This document shows, in pieces, positions 1 to 9,069 of a stretch of DNA of 64,000 nucleotides. The translations under genes were made by a program, and so were the position numbers. Origin of the DNA: Candidatus Tisiphia endosymbiont of Nemotelus nigrinus (GTDB lineage: Bacteria > Pseudomonadota > Alphaproteobacteria > Rickettsiales > Rickettsiaceae); the NCBI RefSeq assembly GCF_964026475.1, contig NZ_OZ032151.1, positions 1 to 64,000 of the forward strand, read 5' to 3'. The notes under the pieces were generated by a model. It was not told where the DNA came from. It saw only the letters and a list, made by a program, of their open reading frames with translations, and ran no database searches. Every line of letters starts with the position of its first letter. Position 1 is the stretch's first letter.

Positions 1-637
1 GCATCCAAGCATGCTTATCTACTGTTCTGTTAGTAAATTGAATACCATTATCTGTCAAAATAGTATGAATTTTATAAGGTATAGCTTTAATTAAATTACG
101 AAGAAATTGTGCTGTTTCTGTCTTGGTACATCTTGGTAAAAGTTCTACATACACAAACTTTGAAGTGCGATCAATAGCAACAAATAGATAGAGTTTACCT
201 TCTTCTGTTTTGACTTCAGCAATATCTATATGGAAATAACCAATTGGATAAAGTTTAAACTTCTTCTTGGTTTTGTTATTTCCTTTTACTTCCGGTAACC
301 TACTAACATTATGGCGTTGAAGAAGTCTATGTAAAGAAGATCTAGTAAGCTTGGGAATACTAACTTGTAAAGCATATAAGCAATCATCTAAAGATAATAA
401 AGTGTGTTTACGAAATGCTATACACATAGCTTCTTCTTCAGAAGTTAATACTGTAGAAGATGGTTCTTTGGGACCCATACAAGTATCTTGTAATGTAGTT
501 CGTTTCTTCCACTTAGCAACTGTTTTAGGATTAATAGAATATTTTCTTGCTAAAGTCTTTAAGCTCTCTTGACTATTTTGGATTGCGAAACGTATTGCCT
601 CTGTCGTTTTGGCACAGCCGTGTAATATTTGTCCCAT
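1..637 (-). CDS. IS481-family transposase, C-terminal part beyond the window edge
   Basis: The reading frame is open on the minus strand from an ATG at 637 to the left edge, with no stop in about 212 codons, so the C-terminus lies outside the window. The N-terminus (about residues 1-60) is a helix-turn-helix, with SINPKTVAKWKKR as the recognition region, followed by the stretch GPKEPSSTVLT and then the rve/DDE integrase core (FHIDIAEVKTEEGKLYLFVA and LTDNGIQFTNRT). These are hallmarks of IS481-type transposases, which cut and paste a roughly 1 kb element. The first two acidic residues of the catalytic triad (FHIDIA and LTDNG) are present; the last one would lie outside the window. No frameshift is visible, so this copy could be intact. 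I could not fix the terminal inverted repeat near 640-690. Confidence 0.85.
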   Translation of the reverse strand, partial: MGQILHGCAKTTEAIRFAIQNSQESLKTLARKYSINPKTVAKWKKRTTLQDTCMGPKEPSSTVLTSEEEAMCIAFRKHTLLSLDDCLYALQVSIPKLTRSSLHRLLQRHNVSRLPEVKGNNKTKKKFKLYPIGYFHIDIAEVKTEEGKLYLFVAIDRTSKFVYVELLPRCTKTETAQFLRNLIKAIPYKIHTILTDNGIQFTNRTVDKHAWM

Positions 638-715
638 AATTCCTCTCTTGATGGTAATTCTTTATAATATACAACATTACACCCTGGGACTAAACAACTA
701 GAAAAACAGCTAAAA

Positions 716-1393
716 TTACCTACTCAAAAAAAATGTATAGTCCCGAGCAAGCGGCTTATAGTCAATAGATAAATTTTGGTAACATAGATTTATTAATTGT
801 TGCTCGGCTGTTGGTATTTCCAAACGAACACAAAGAGTTATAAAATATCCTATAGTTTCCTTAACTATTTTCAGTGCTTTTTCCGGTGATTTAGCTCCTA
901 GTGTTTGTAAGTTATGAATACGATCAAATAATTTAATCAATATTATGTCAAATCTCTTTTGTTGGGATAATAAATCCAAAATTTCTTTGGAGCTAATTTT
1001 ACCGTGAGGCTTGACCCTTGTTAGAGATTCCACTTGGCTAGCAACTTGACTGCCAAAAATTTTGGCTATCATCTCTTCGGTAAGGGCTGTATCTTCAATA
1101 GTATCATGCAGTAAACTGGTAACGATCATGTCAGTTTTAAATAATTGGCGAACTTCCTCTGCTGTGTATTCAGCAACCATGCACGCCACTTCTATTGGAT
1201 GAGAATAATAGGGATCACCGGATTGTCGCATTTGGCTACCATGATATTTTTTAGCATAATAGATAGCTTTGCTAATTTCCCTGATATCGACTGGGTGAGT
1301 CGCTTTTTTATTTAGTGAAATCAATTTATTAATTAACTTAGCAGAATATTTACAAGATTCAAACTTTGTCCACCAATTTTTAATATCTTCCAT
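716..1393 (-). CDS. SpoT-like HD-domain (p)ppGpp hydrolase fragment protein
   Basis: This 225-residue protein consists almost only of the HD hydrolase domain found at the N-terminus of RelA/SpoT enzymes. Visible motifs are a first His in YYSHPIEVA, the HD pair in LLHDTIEDT, and a distal Asp in KLFDRIHNLQTL. The synthetase, TGS and ACT domains of full SpoT (about 700 residues) are absent. In characterised relatives the HD domain hydrolyses (p)ppGpp to GDP/GTP and pyrophosphate. Rickettsia genomes are known to carry several short, split spoT genes, and this fits that pattern. It lies between two mobile elements, transcribed away from the IS3 remnant. The function as an active hydrolase is inferred from retained metal-binding residues; an alternative is a decaying paralogue. 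Confidence 0.8.
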   Translation of the reverse strand: MEDIKNWWTKFESCKYSAKLINKLISLNKKATHPVDIREISKAIYYAKKYHGSQMRQSGDPYYSHPIEVACMVAEYTAEEVRQLFKTDMIVTSLLHDTIEDTALTEEMIAKIFGSQVASQVESLTRVKPHGKISSKEILDLLSQQKRFDIILIKLFDRIHNLQTLGAKSPEKALKIVKETIGYFITLCVRLEIPTAEQQLINLCYQNLSIDYKPLARDYTFFLSR

Positions 1394-1497
1394 AAAATGT
1401 CCCCCTATTATTTTAATTGTACATTAAGTTAAAATAATATTGCCAATAATTTTATTATATTGTTTAAGAATTATTTTAAAATTTATGCCAAAGATTA

Positions 1498-2775
1498 TAA
1501 TGGTCCCCATATTTTGGACACAAAAAAAGAAGAAATGAGATAGAATTCTTTAGCAAAAAAGGAGAGCTAGAGATGAAAAAACAAGTAAGGCAATATAGTG
1601 CTGAGGAGAAATCAAAAATTGTCATAGAGACAATCAAGGGCGAGCTAACAATAGCCCAAATAACTAGTAAGTATGGCGTTCATGCAACACAGATAAGTAA
1701 TTGGAAAAAACAGGGACTTGAATTATTAGTACAAGGCTTTAAGAGTAAAACACAGAGTGCTGATCCAAATCAGCAGGAGTTAATCAAGAATCTATATGAA
1801 CAAATTGGACAGTTAAGTGTAGAGCGTGACTGGCTCAAAAAAAATCTGCATTGTTTGGACTTAAAGGTTAGGTGTAATATGATAGAGCCTAATCATAATA
1901 AGTTAACAATTATACAACAGTGTAAGTTGTTGGGTATTAGTAGGTCAAGCTATTACTATCAACCTACTGGTATTAGTGAACAAGAGCTTAAGATCATGGC
2001 AATAATTGATGAGACCTATACTATGCATCCATATTATGGTATGTGACGGATGGCTAAATATTTACAAGCCCAAGGTTTTTCGGTAGGTCGTAAAGCTGTT
2101 AGACGTTACTACCAAATAATGGGTCTTGAAGCTGTTTATCCTAAAATGAATTTGAGTAAAAGAAATCAGGCACATAAAATATATCCTTATTTACTAAAAG
2201 ATTTAGAGGTAACATACTCAAATCAAGTATGGTGTTCAGATATCACTTACATAAGGTTGCAACAAGGATTTGTTTATTTGGTAGCCATTATGGATTGGCA
2301 CAGTCGTTATATACTTAGCTGGCGGGTATCTCTTTAGTTTAGAAAGTACTTTTTGTGTAGAGGCTCTTGAGGAAGCTATAGAACAATATGGTATACCAAA
2401 GATTTTTAACACAGACCAAGGAGTGCAATTTACGTCTGAGCAATTTATCTGTATTTTAAAAAAATATAATATTCAAATAAGTATGGATGGCAAAGGTAGA
2501 GCTTTGGACAACGTGTTTATAGAGCGATTTTGGCGTTCGTTGAAACAGGAAAAAATTTATCGAATAATTTTAACAATTGTAAAGGAGGCAAAAGCAGCTA
2601 TTAAGGAATATATTGATTTTTATAACCACGAAAGAATGCACCAAGCATTGGGGTATAGGACTCCTAGCTTGATGTACTATAAACAAAAAGTTGCATAATA
2701 GTGACAATAATAATTTTATGGGAATTATATCTCTAAATTGCTAAAATTTTGTCTAGACAAACGAGACCACCATAA
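1498..2775 (+). mobile_element. Decayed IS3-family insertion sequence with 3-bp target duplication
   Basis: The element spans about 1501-2772 (1.27 kb, usual for IS3). The left end begins TGGTCCCCATATTTTGGACA. The right end finishes GAGACCACCA, only loosely complementary to the left end, so the inverted repeat is degenerate. Flanking TAA trinucleotides at 1498-1500 and 2773-2775 fit the 3-bp duplication typical of the family. The transposase inside is broken by a stop and a frameshift, so this copy should not encode its own mobility. The right boundary is my estimate. Confidence 0.65.
1573..2698 (+). pseudogene. IS3-family transposase (orfA/orfB), disrupted
   Basis: OrfA begins at 1573 behind the purine-rich AAAGGAGAGCT and has a helix-turn-helix (TIAQITSKYGVHATQISNWK). 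OrfB would start near 1879 and holds the DDE core: WCSDITYIRL, NTDQGVQFTS and ALDNVFIERFWRSLK, ending with YNHERMHQALGYRTP. Three lesions are visible. A run of eight A at 1837-1844 reads orfA straight into the orfB frame, where a ninth A would give the usual orfA ending (KKSALFGLKG, stop at 1869-1871). An in-frame TGA lies at 2044-2046 inside the conserved YYG..RM segment. A one-base frameshift occurs near 2325-2340. All catalytic residues survive in the fragments, so decay looks recent. A read-through role for the TGA is unlikely given the additional frameshift. Confidence 0.8.
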
Positions 2776-2998
2776 TATGGCGGACGACCCTTCCAAATAT
2801 AATTTTTCTCTATGATTGGTTCTATTTCTTTTTTAAAAAATCCTTACTCTACAGGAAATAATCGCGAATCCATTATATCTCTATTCTTTTTCCTTAATAT
2901 ATTTATAAATATATCACATTTTCTTCTTTATTCATACACCTTTGTTAACAGTATCTAGGAACTAATTTTGTGGGGGTATATCAGCTCACAATGACGAA

Positions 2999-4162
2999 TC
3001 AGACCTTAACTGGCATAATCACAAAAATATCTTTAGGGTTTTGTGGTGTTTTCAATAACATTGGCGATGATGCATCCAGAAAATATAGCTCAACTTGGTT
3101 TGCTTTAGTAGAATTCAGTACAGCATTGAGTGCATCAGTAAGGTATCTAGGATTAAACCCTATAGACAAAATGTCTTCATGATCAAAAACGCATAAATTA
3201 TTTTCATCTAGTGAATATGGTATAGTCTCTTTACCAACCCCTCTAGCTTCCCCAGAAGCCGTAATTTCAAGCAAATTTTTTGATAAAGTTAATTTTATTG
3301 CTTGAAATTTATCCACGGTTATTGTTGATACTCTATCTATAACATCAGCTAGCACTTTTGTATTGATAGTAAGTTTATAATTGTTTTCTACTGGAATAAA
3401 ACCTTGATAATCTGGAAAAGTTCCATCAATCAGTTTTGATACCATCATAATATCATTGCAAACAAATTTAATCCTATTCACACTTAGAAAGATTTCTACC
3501 TCTAACTGAACATTTTTAGGATCTTTTAATATTTTGGCAATTTCCTCGAGAGTTTTTTTAGATAAAATAACACCAAATTCCCTAACCTTATCAGCTATTT
3601 CTACTACTGAAACTGATAACCTATGCCCATCGGTGCTAGCCATATAACATTCTTCCTCTTTTACGTAGAAATAAACACCATTAAGATTATAGCGAGTTTC
3701 ATCAAGGGATACCGAAAACAAAGTACCGTCGATCATCTTAACAAAGTCACTGCAAGGTATTTTAAGAGTAGCTTCAATATTAATATCATCTAACGTAGGG
3801 AATTTGTCAGCAGGTAAAGTTAGCAGATTAAAAGTACAATTCTTTGCTAAAATTTCAAGCTGATCTGTTTCATCTGACACATTGAGCATTATATCGTTAT
3901 CAGGTATCTTTTTTACTATGTCATTTAATGTTTTAGTAGATACTGTTATTTCCCCCTCATTTATTACTTGGGCTGCTACTTTCTGGCTTAAATATATTTC
4001 CATATTAGTAGCTATTAACTCTAGTTTACCATCCTTTGATGATAATTTAATATGACTAAGTTCGGCAACTACATTACGTTTTTCTACTACAGAATTAGCA
4101 AAAGTTAGAGCATGAGTTAGGGTTTTGGTTTCAACTATAATTTTTAATTTGTTATTATCCAT
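2999..4162 (-). CDS. dnaN: DNA polymerase III beta subunit (sliding clamp)
   Basis: DnaN forms the ring-shaped dimer that tethers DNA polymerase III to DNA. The 387-residue length is slightly above the E. coli protein (366) and in the alphaproteobacterial range. The three repeated clamp folds are recognisable, with conserved stretches NLNGVYFYV, MASTDGHRLS, SKLIDGTFPDYQ and the C-terminal MPVKV that corresponds to the MPMRL-type end. It is followed upstream on the same strand by dapD with only four bases between dapD's stop and this start, so the pair is probably co-transcribed. Nothing appears broken. There is no dnaA or origin-like sequence near it here, consistent with the scattered gene order of rickettsiae. 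Confidence 0.95.
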   Translation of the reverse strand: MDNNKLKIIVETKTLTHALTFANSVVEKRNVVAELSHIKLSSKDGKLELIATNMEIYLSQKVAAQVINEGEITVSTKTLNDIVKKIPDNDIMLNVSDETDQLEILAKNCTFNLLTLPADKFPTLDDINIEATLKIPCSDFVKMIDGTLFSVSLDETRYNLNGVYFYVKEEECYMASTDGHRLSVSVVEIADKVREFGVILSKKTLEEIAKILKDPKNVQLEVEIFLSVNRIKFVCNDIMMVSKLIDGTFPDYQGFIPVENNYKLTINTKVLADVIDRVSTITVDKFQAIKLTLSKNLLEITASGEARGVGKETIPYSLDENNLCVFDHEDILSIGFNPRYLTDALNAVLNSTKANQVELYFLDASSPMLLKTPQNPKDIFVIMPVKV

Positions 4163-4166
4163 ATAT

Positions 4167-4994
4167 TTAATTTCCTCTTAGCAGATCATTTATAGATACC
4201 TTACTCCTAGTTCCAGCATCCACCTGTTTAACGATTACTGCACAATATAAACTTGGTTTTCCTGAATCAGCAGGTAAGCTGCCAGGTACTACAACTGAGT
4301 ATGCTGGGACTTTACCATAAATTATCTTGCCACTTGCCCTATCTACTATCTTTGTAGAAGCCCCAATAAATACTCCCATACTAATTACGCTTCCTTCTTC
4401 CACTAAAACTCCTTCTGCTATTTCTGATCTTGCACCTATAAAACAATTATCTTCGATTATTACCGGATTGTTTTGTATTGGCTCTAATACACCACCAATA
4501 CCTGTCCCGCCGGAAATATGACAATTCCTGCCTATTTGGGCACATGATCCTATAGTAGCCCAGGTATCAACCATTGTTCCTTCTCCTACATATGCCCCTA
4601 TATTAATAAAAGAAGGCATAACAACAACGTTTTTAGCTAAATATACTCCCGTTCTGACAATTGCTCCAGGAACAATACGACAACCATCTGCTCGAAATAA
4701 CTCTGAGTTATAATTTGTAGAAAATTTGGGGGAAATTTTATCATACCATCTCATGCAATCTCCAGAGTGAACTTGCGGAACAGTTATCATCATATGTAAT
4801 AAAATAGCTTTTTTTATCCAATGATTAACTTGCCAATCAGCTCCTTCTTTCTCACAAACCCTGATCAATCCTTGATTCAAACCATCAATAATATCCTGCG
4901 ATATTTGTTTGGCATAATTAGTTTTTTCTGAATCTTGGGTTAATTTATCGCGTATTTGCCAAAATTCTTCTATAGTATTAATATGTTTTTGCAT
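4167..4994 (-). CDS. dapD: Tetrahydrodipicolinate N-succinyltransferase
   Basis: DapD transfers succinyl from succinyl-CoA to tetrahydrodipicolinate in the lysine/diaminopimelate pathway that supplies peptidoglycan cross-links. The 275-residue protein matches the family length. It has an N-terminal helical region and a left-handed beta-helix of hexapeptide repeats from about residue 105 to 220, including [19 protein letters not shown] and [19 protein letters not shown]. The start at 4994 begins [12 protein letters not shown], normal for the family. It precedes dnaN on the same strand. Together with asd (30132) it shows that the DAP route is kept in this genome. Confidence 0.95.
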   Translation of the reverse strand: MQKHINTIEEFWQIRDKLTQDSEKTNYAKQISQDIIDGLNQGLIRVCEKEGADWQVNHWIKKAILLHMMITVPQVHSGDCMRWYDKISPKFSTNYNSELFRADGCRIVPGAIVRTGVYLAKNVVVMPSFINIGAYVGEGTMVDTWATIGSCAQIGRNCHISGGTGIGGVLEPIQNNPVIIEDNCFIGARSEIAEGVLVEEGSVISMGVFIGASTKIVDRASGKIIYGKVPAYSVVVPGSLPADSGKPSLYCAVIVKQVDAGTRSKVSINDLLRGN

Positions 4995-5093
4995 AACATC
5001 CTTGCTAAATTGTAAAAAAAATCATAATTTACTTTATCTTTAAGTCAACCTAATATACTCGAATAATTTGAGTATCTAAATTAGAGCATGTAA

Positions 5094-5717
5094 ATGAGTA
5101 TTTCTTGCCCAAATTGTAACACTAACTTTATAGTTTCAAAAGAACAAATAGGTACGGCCGGTCGGAAGGTCAAATGTTCTCAATGTCACCATGTTTGGTA
5201 TCAACAAGCAGAGCTTGATAAGCAGTATACAACAAAAAATGCTAGCACTAATGAAAATAATAAAATATTTTTAACCGAAGGCATCAACTTGCCTGCTTTA
5301 TTGCCACCAAAAATTCCTCAACATTCACATATGGTACTTACATTATTGTTTAGCCTAATTATTCTATTATTATTGTTATTTTACGAAAAACTTAACATAT
5401 CAGCTTTGTATGAAGGAGGTGATGATGTACTAACTATAGGAAACATCCATGTTGAACAAAATAAAAAAATGGGACACATTAAAGTTTCCTACCAGATAAC
5501 CAATAACTCCGACCATGATGTAACAATACCACTAATTAGAGTTAGGTTGTTGGATAAAAAATATGTAACAGTAAAATCCTATATAATGCATCACAAAAAT
5601 ATCAAACTACCACCTAAAAAACATATTGACATTGCTACGCATCTTGATGTAGTTCCACATTCAAGTGAGTTGTTAAATATTATGCTTGGTAATAGTTTGG
5701 ATCTTATATTGCATTAG
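5094..5717 (+). CDS. Zinc-ribbon membrane protein (MJ0042 / DUF3426 type)
   Basis: The first 40 residues form an MJ0042-type zinc ribbon with two Cys pairs (CPNC at residues 5-8 and CSQC near 28-31, followed by CHHVWYQ). A single transmembrane helix follows at about residues 80-100 (LTLLFSLIILLLLLFY). The C-terminal 100 residues resemble the DUF3426 fold (KVSYQITNNSDHDVTIPLIR) and should lie in the periplasm. Such proteins are common in alphaproteobacteria and their role is not established. It is divergent from dapD (99 bases between the starts) and followed by an RDD protein on the same strand. The domain call is from motif recognition and is firm; function is unknown. Confidence 0.75.
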   Translation: MSISCPNCNTNFIVSKEQIGTAGRKVKCSQCHHVWYQQAELDKQYTTKNASTNENNKIFLTEGINLPALLPPKIPQHSHMVLTLLFSLIILLLLLFYEKLNISALYEGGDDVLTIGNIHVEQNKKMGHIKVSYQITNNSDHDVTIPLIRVRLLDKKYVTVKSYIMHHKNIKLPPKKHIDIATHLDVVPHSSELLNIMLGNSLDLILH

Positions 5718-5802
5718 ACTTCTTTTGAAAGAAAATTTATAATAAGCTGAAAGTTAGCACAGTAACCTAGACTTTGTGAACCTAAGATAGTCGCTTTAAT
5801 AT

Positions 5803-6324
5803 ATGTATTTTAATAATCTATGTAACAAATTAGAAGAAATGAATAAGCAAATTATATATCCTAAACTAATTCCTAGACTTTTTGCTTCTTGTCTAGACTC
5901 ATTTTTGTTGTCAATTTTTACAACTCCAATAACTACTTTTATACTATCTAGACTGTCTTTATTATTTTTTAAAGCTAATATAGCTGATATAATAATAATG
6001 GGCAGCAAGAAGCCGGAATTACTCCAGAACGTAACTGCTAGCGGTGTTTTTACATTATTTATTTTAATGCTGCTAATTAACCTTGCTCTAGTCGCAACAT
6101 ATTTTATTGGGTTTTGGGTTTATTGCGGAGCTACCCCAGGGAAACTCATTATGCATATGAAAATAGTAGATGCAATAACTCTTGAAAAACCTAATAAATG
6201 CCAATTAATTAAAAGATTTTGTGGGTATGTATTAGTGCTGGTTGGTATTTGGTTTATACTATTTTCTAAACAACACCAAGCTTTGCATGATAAAATTGCT
6301 GGAACTGTGGTTATTAAGAGTTAA
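5803..6324 (+). CDS. RDD family membrane protein
   Basis: This 173-residue protein has three hydrophobic segments (about residues 28-55, 80-110 and 135-155) and the residues that name the RDD family: an Arg and Asp in LIPRLFASCLDSFLLS and a late Asp in HDKIAGTVV. The segment GATPGKLIMHMKIVDA between helices 2 and 3 is also typical. RDD proteins are small inner-membrane proteins of mostly unknown role, proposed to be transporters in some species. An alternative ATG at 5839 would shorten it by 12 residues. It follows the zinc-ribbon gene by 85 bases, with no terminator I can see. Confidence 0.75.
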   Translation: MYFNNLCNKLEEMNKQIIYPKLIPRLFASCLDSFLLSIFTTPITTFILSRLSLLFFKANIADIIIMGSKKPELLQNVTASGVFTLFILMLLINLALVATYFIGFWVYCGATPGKLIMHMKIVDAITLEKPNKCQLIKRFCGYVLVLVGIWFILFSKQHQALHDKIAGTVVIKS

Positions 6325-6330
6325 AATCAG

Positions 6331-6474
6331 GGTAGTTAAGTCATAGGACAAATAGCTGATGTCAGGAGGTCATAAGACCGACGAAGCAATTTTCTAATCA
6401 CTTTTATGGATTGCTTCGTCGCAGCTAAAGCGTCTTCTTGCAGTAACATCAGTTATTTCTATGACTTAACTGCC
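6331..6474. repeat. Palindromic intergenic repeat (rickettsial hairpin family)
   Basis: The outer arms GGTAGTTAAGTCATAG and CTATGACTTAACTGCC enclose a second palindrome whose halves carry GACGAAGCAA and TTGCTTCGTC. The unit can fold into a long hairpin. The inner core recurs many times in the window, usually flanked by GTCATTGCGAG and its complement, so it belongs to a dispersed family. It fills most of the RDD-recR spacer. Confidence 0.85.
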
Positions 6475-6536
6475 TTGGTGTTTTTGCTTGATTTTGAAAG
6501 TTGTTTTAACACTTTTTCAAGTGGTGAAGGTATATT

Positions 6537-7136
6537 ATGAATAAGCTAAATGAGATAGATCAATTGATTTATCTTTTCTCCAAACTACCTGGTCTTGGTC
6601 AAAGATCAGCAAGGCGTATAGTCTTGCATCTTTTACAAGAAAAAGATATTAGGTTAAAAAGTCTAATTTCAGTTCTTTGTTGTGTAGATAGCAATGTTGT
6701 TAAGTGTGATATCTGTGGTAACATAGATTCTCATCATATTTGTAGAATATGTTCATCTGATAATCGTAACGGATCTATCATAGCAATTGTTGAAACAGTG
6801 ACAGAATTATGGGCAATAGAGCGTAGCGGTATTTTTAATGGTCAGTACCATGTACTAGGACATAATTTATCAGCTTCAAATGGTCACAATCCTAAAGCAC
6901 TAAGACTACCAGAATTATTAGCTAGGTGTCATGATAATAATATTAATGAAGTAATTATTGCAACTAATTCAACTTTAGAAGGTCAAACTACTGCTTATTT
7001 CATTACTGAATATTTCAAAGACTCTACTATTAAAATATCAAGATTAGCCAGTGGTATTCCGATAGGTGGAGAATTGGACTATTTAGATGAAGGGACTCTA
7101 TCAGCCGCAATAACTTTAAGGCAACTTTTTGACTAG
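6537..7136 (+). CDS. recR: Recombination mediator RecR
   Basis: RecR acts with RecO (and RecF where present) to load RecA at gapped DNA. The 199-residue protein has the helix-hairpin-helix segment at the N-terminus ([18 protein letters not shown]), a C4 zinc finger ([16 protein letters not shown], about residues 57-72), and a Toprim domain ([18 protein letters not shown]). The C-terminal Walker B-like stretch is [20 protein letters not shown]. Length and order match the family. It starts at an ATG behind GGTGAAGG. It stands alone between a repeat and an AT-rich spacer. Confidence 0.96.
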   Translation: MNKLNEIDQLIYLFSKLPGLGQRSARRIVLHLLQEKDIRLKSLISVLCCVDSNVVKCDICGNIDSHHICRICSSDNRNGSIIAIVETVTELWAIERSGIFNGQYHVLGHNLSASNGHNPKALRLPELLARCHDNNINEVIIATNSTLEGQTTAYFITEYFKDSTIKISRLASGIPIGGELDYLDEGTLSAAITLRQLFD

Positions 7137-7588
7137 TTTATTAAAAGTTATTTATTTTATCAAAAAATTTGATATTATACATAAAGTGCTGGCTGTATAT
7201 AGTTTGATAATTTTTATTAATACATTATAAACTATTATTACCTAGAATTATTTACATATATTGTTACATATTTATTGAAACTATTTAATCTTTTCTTAGT
7301 TATTTTATATTTTACCTTATATTTATACTGATTTAATCTTAATAACTGAATTTCATTTTAAATGGTGAACACGTGCTAGTCACTTAAAGTATGTAAACAT
7401 GTACTCTTCTACTTTGGAGAATTGTTTTTTAAAAATATCATGGATTCGTGTACTTACGTACGTCCCGCTCACTTACCATTCAATTTTAAACCCAATTCTT
7501 CAAACTATTCGAGTATCTCTAAGATAAAAAGAGAAAGTAATTCTTGAAAGCAAAGCAAATATATAATTATTTTAAGTAAAATAGGTAT
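7137..7588. other. Gene-free AT-rich spacer between recR and the sensor kinase
   Basis: No reading frame of note is present on either strand. The left half is very AT-rich. Between about 7355 and 7505 there is an imperfect palindrome: AATTTCATTTTAAATGGTGA near 7350 faces CACTTACCATTCAATTTTAA near 7480, and GGAGAATTG faces CAATTCTTC. The middle contains ACTTACGTACGTCCCGCTC, which resembles part of the repeat at 17626-17767. A promoter for the kinase gene is expected here but I cannot assign one. Confidence 0.5.
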
Positions 7589-8443
7589 ATGCTCCAACTT
7601 CTTTGGGATATTTTAGTTATATTTTTGATTCCTGTATTTTTTTATATTTGCAGGTATATGGTGTTTATATGGTCTACTCTAAGAAATAACTCAAAAACTA
7701 AAATATTAGAATTAGAACAGAAAATATCAGAACAAGATAATATTTTGAATCATGTTACTCATGAAATCAGGAGTTCAATACATGGAGGAAGTAGTATAGC
7801 TCAATTTTTATATGAAAATTGGGATAAAATGGACGAGCAAGAGCATATAAAATATGTCGGTATAATAGCTAAAAATAATCAGCATATCATAAAATTAATT
7901 AATGCTCTATTAGACCTATCTAAGTTTAGTACTGGGAGAATGAAGTTTAATTTTGTTGCTATGGATCTATTAGCTTCTATAAAAAATACCGTGCAACAAC
8001 TTACAGAATTAAACGTATTTAATGATCAAATTAACATTATTCTTATTGATCATAACATTACAAAGGCAATGATTAGTGGAGATGAAATTAGGATTAACCA
8101 GTTATTAAATAATTTATTTAATAATGCCCTTAAATATACTAAAGAAGGATTAATTATAGCAGTAATTAATTTAAAGAATTATGAAAATAATCCTTATTGG
8201 TGCTTTAGCTTAATCGATACAGGTATCGGAATTCCAGATTCAGAACTTGAAACTATTTTTGAGGTATTTACTCGTAGCTCACGAACTAATGATGATATTG
8301 GGGCTGGTCTTGGTTTATCTATTTGCCGGGAAATTATACTAGCCCATAAAGGATATATTTATGCTGAAAATAACCATAGAAAAGGAACAAGAGTAGAATT
8401 CATGATTCCTGTATACGATGAAAACGAGATACAAAATGCCTAA
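7589..8443 (+). CDS. Membrane-anchored sensor histidine kinase
   Basis: The 284-residue kinase has one N-terminal hydrophobic segment (about residues 5-30), a short coiled linker, a HisKA phosphoacceptor with His58 in NHVTHEIRSSIHGG, and an HATPase_c domain: N box NNLFNNALKYT, G1 box DTGIGIP, and G2 box GAGLGLSICREI. There is no PAS, HAMP or sizeable periplasmic sensor domain, so it may respond to a partner or membrane state. It overlaps the receiver gene downstream, which suggests that the two are a cognate pair. The start at 7589 follows a weak ribosome site (AAAATAGGTAT). Rickettsiae keep only a few two-component systems; I cannot match this to a named one. Confidence 0.85.
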   Translation: MLQLLWDILVIFLIPVFFYICRYMVFIWSTLRNNSKTKILELEQKISEQDNILNHVTHEIRSSIHGGSSIAQFLYENWDKMDEQEHIKYVGIIAKNNQHIIKLINALLDLSKFSTGRMKFNFVAMDLLASIKNTVQQLTELNVFNDQINIILIDHNITKAMISGDEIRINQLLNNLFNNALKYTKEGLIIAVINLKNYENNPYWCFSLIDTGIGIPDSELETIFEVFTRSSRTNDDIGAGLGLSICREIILAHKGYIYAENNHRKGTRVEFMIPVYDENEIQNA

Positions 8444-8858
8444 AAACTATAATATTGCAAAGCTATTTACTATACTTTTTGTGGATGATGAACCAATTTG
8501 CCATGATGCAATAAATTTAGTACTACGTCATGAACCAAAATATAAAATTATTAATGCTTATACTGGGCAAGAGGCTATTGATTTATCTAAAATATATGCT
8601 AATACCATAGATATAATATTTCTGGATATTTCTCTTCCTGATATGACAGGTTATAAAGTATATCAGCAGATAAGAAGTGATAAAAATCTTACTCATGTTC
8701 CTATAATTTTTCAAAGTGGTTTGTCTAGTAATCATCCGGGAATAAAAGTACTCTTACAAGGACAAACAACATACATAATCCATAAACCTTATAAAAATGA
8801 AGAATTGCTTAAAACTATTAGGCAGTTCCATAATGCTTTCTATAGCAAACTCGAATAG
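8418..8858 (+). CDS. Stand-alone response regulator receiver protein
   Basis: The protein is a single CheY-like receiver domain. The acidic pocket is LFVDDEP, the phosphoacceptor Asp lies in IIFLDISLPD (residue 70 from the 8418 start, 64 from the alternative ATG at 8436), the switch Ser is in IIFQSGLSS and the Lys in IIHKPYKNEELL. There is no DNA-binding or enzymatic output domain, so signalling must pass by protein contact or phosphotransfer. The ATG at 8436 overlaps the kinase stop by eight bases and may be the true start, with translational coupling; it removes only six residues. No other gene follows on this strand. Confidence 0.85.
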   Translation: MKTRYKMPKNYNIAKLFTILFVDDEPICHDAINLVLRHEPKYKIINAYTGQEAIDLSKIYANTIDIIFLDISLPDMTGYKVYQQIRSDKNLTHVPIIFQSGLSSNHPGIKVLLQGQTTYIIHKPYKNEELLKTIRQFHNAFYSKLE

Positions 8859-8919
8859 TATTCATTACAAACTAATATCTATTAGTAGATGTGCAAACTG
8901 ATAAAGTATACTCTCAGAC

Positions 8920-8960
8920 TAGAGTCTGTTAACAAAGCTTATTTGATTGATTCATTAGTT
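8920..8960 (+). repeat. Truncated end of the 164-bp MITE
   Basis: About 40 bases beginning TAGAGTCTGTTAACAAAGCT match one terminus of the MITE described at 50500-50663, with a two-base difference in the tip (GAGT for GACA). The other half is missing. It lies between the receiver gene and tolA, both of which end here convergently. Confidence 0.7.
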
Positions 8961-9069
8961 TTTTTATTCATGTAATTTCCCTTTTTTGTTATATTTTTAT
9001 ATATAACCTATTTTGAAATTTACACACCTTTTTGGACAGAGCCGCATTTTGGGGTAGTTCCATACATGA

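Noticed and set aside
351-572. Plus-strand frame of 73 residues
   Set aside because: It lies opposite the IS481 transposase, whose minus-strand frame is open for over 600 bases.
2041-2052. TGA at 2044-2046 as selenocysteine or read-through
   Set aside because: No selenocysteine-insertion-like hairpin is evident, the family has Arg/Thr there, and a frameshift follows soon after, so it is a disabling mutation.
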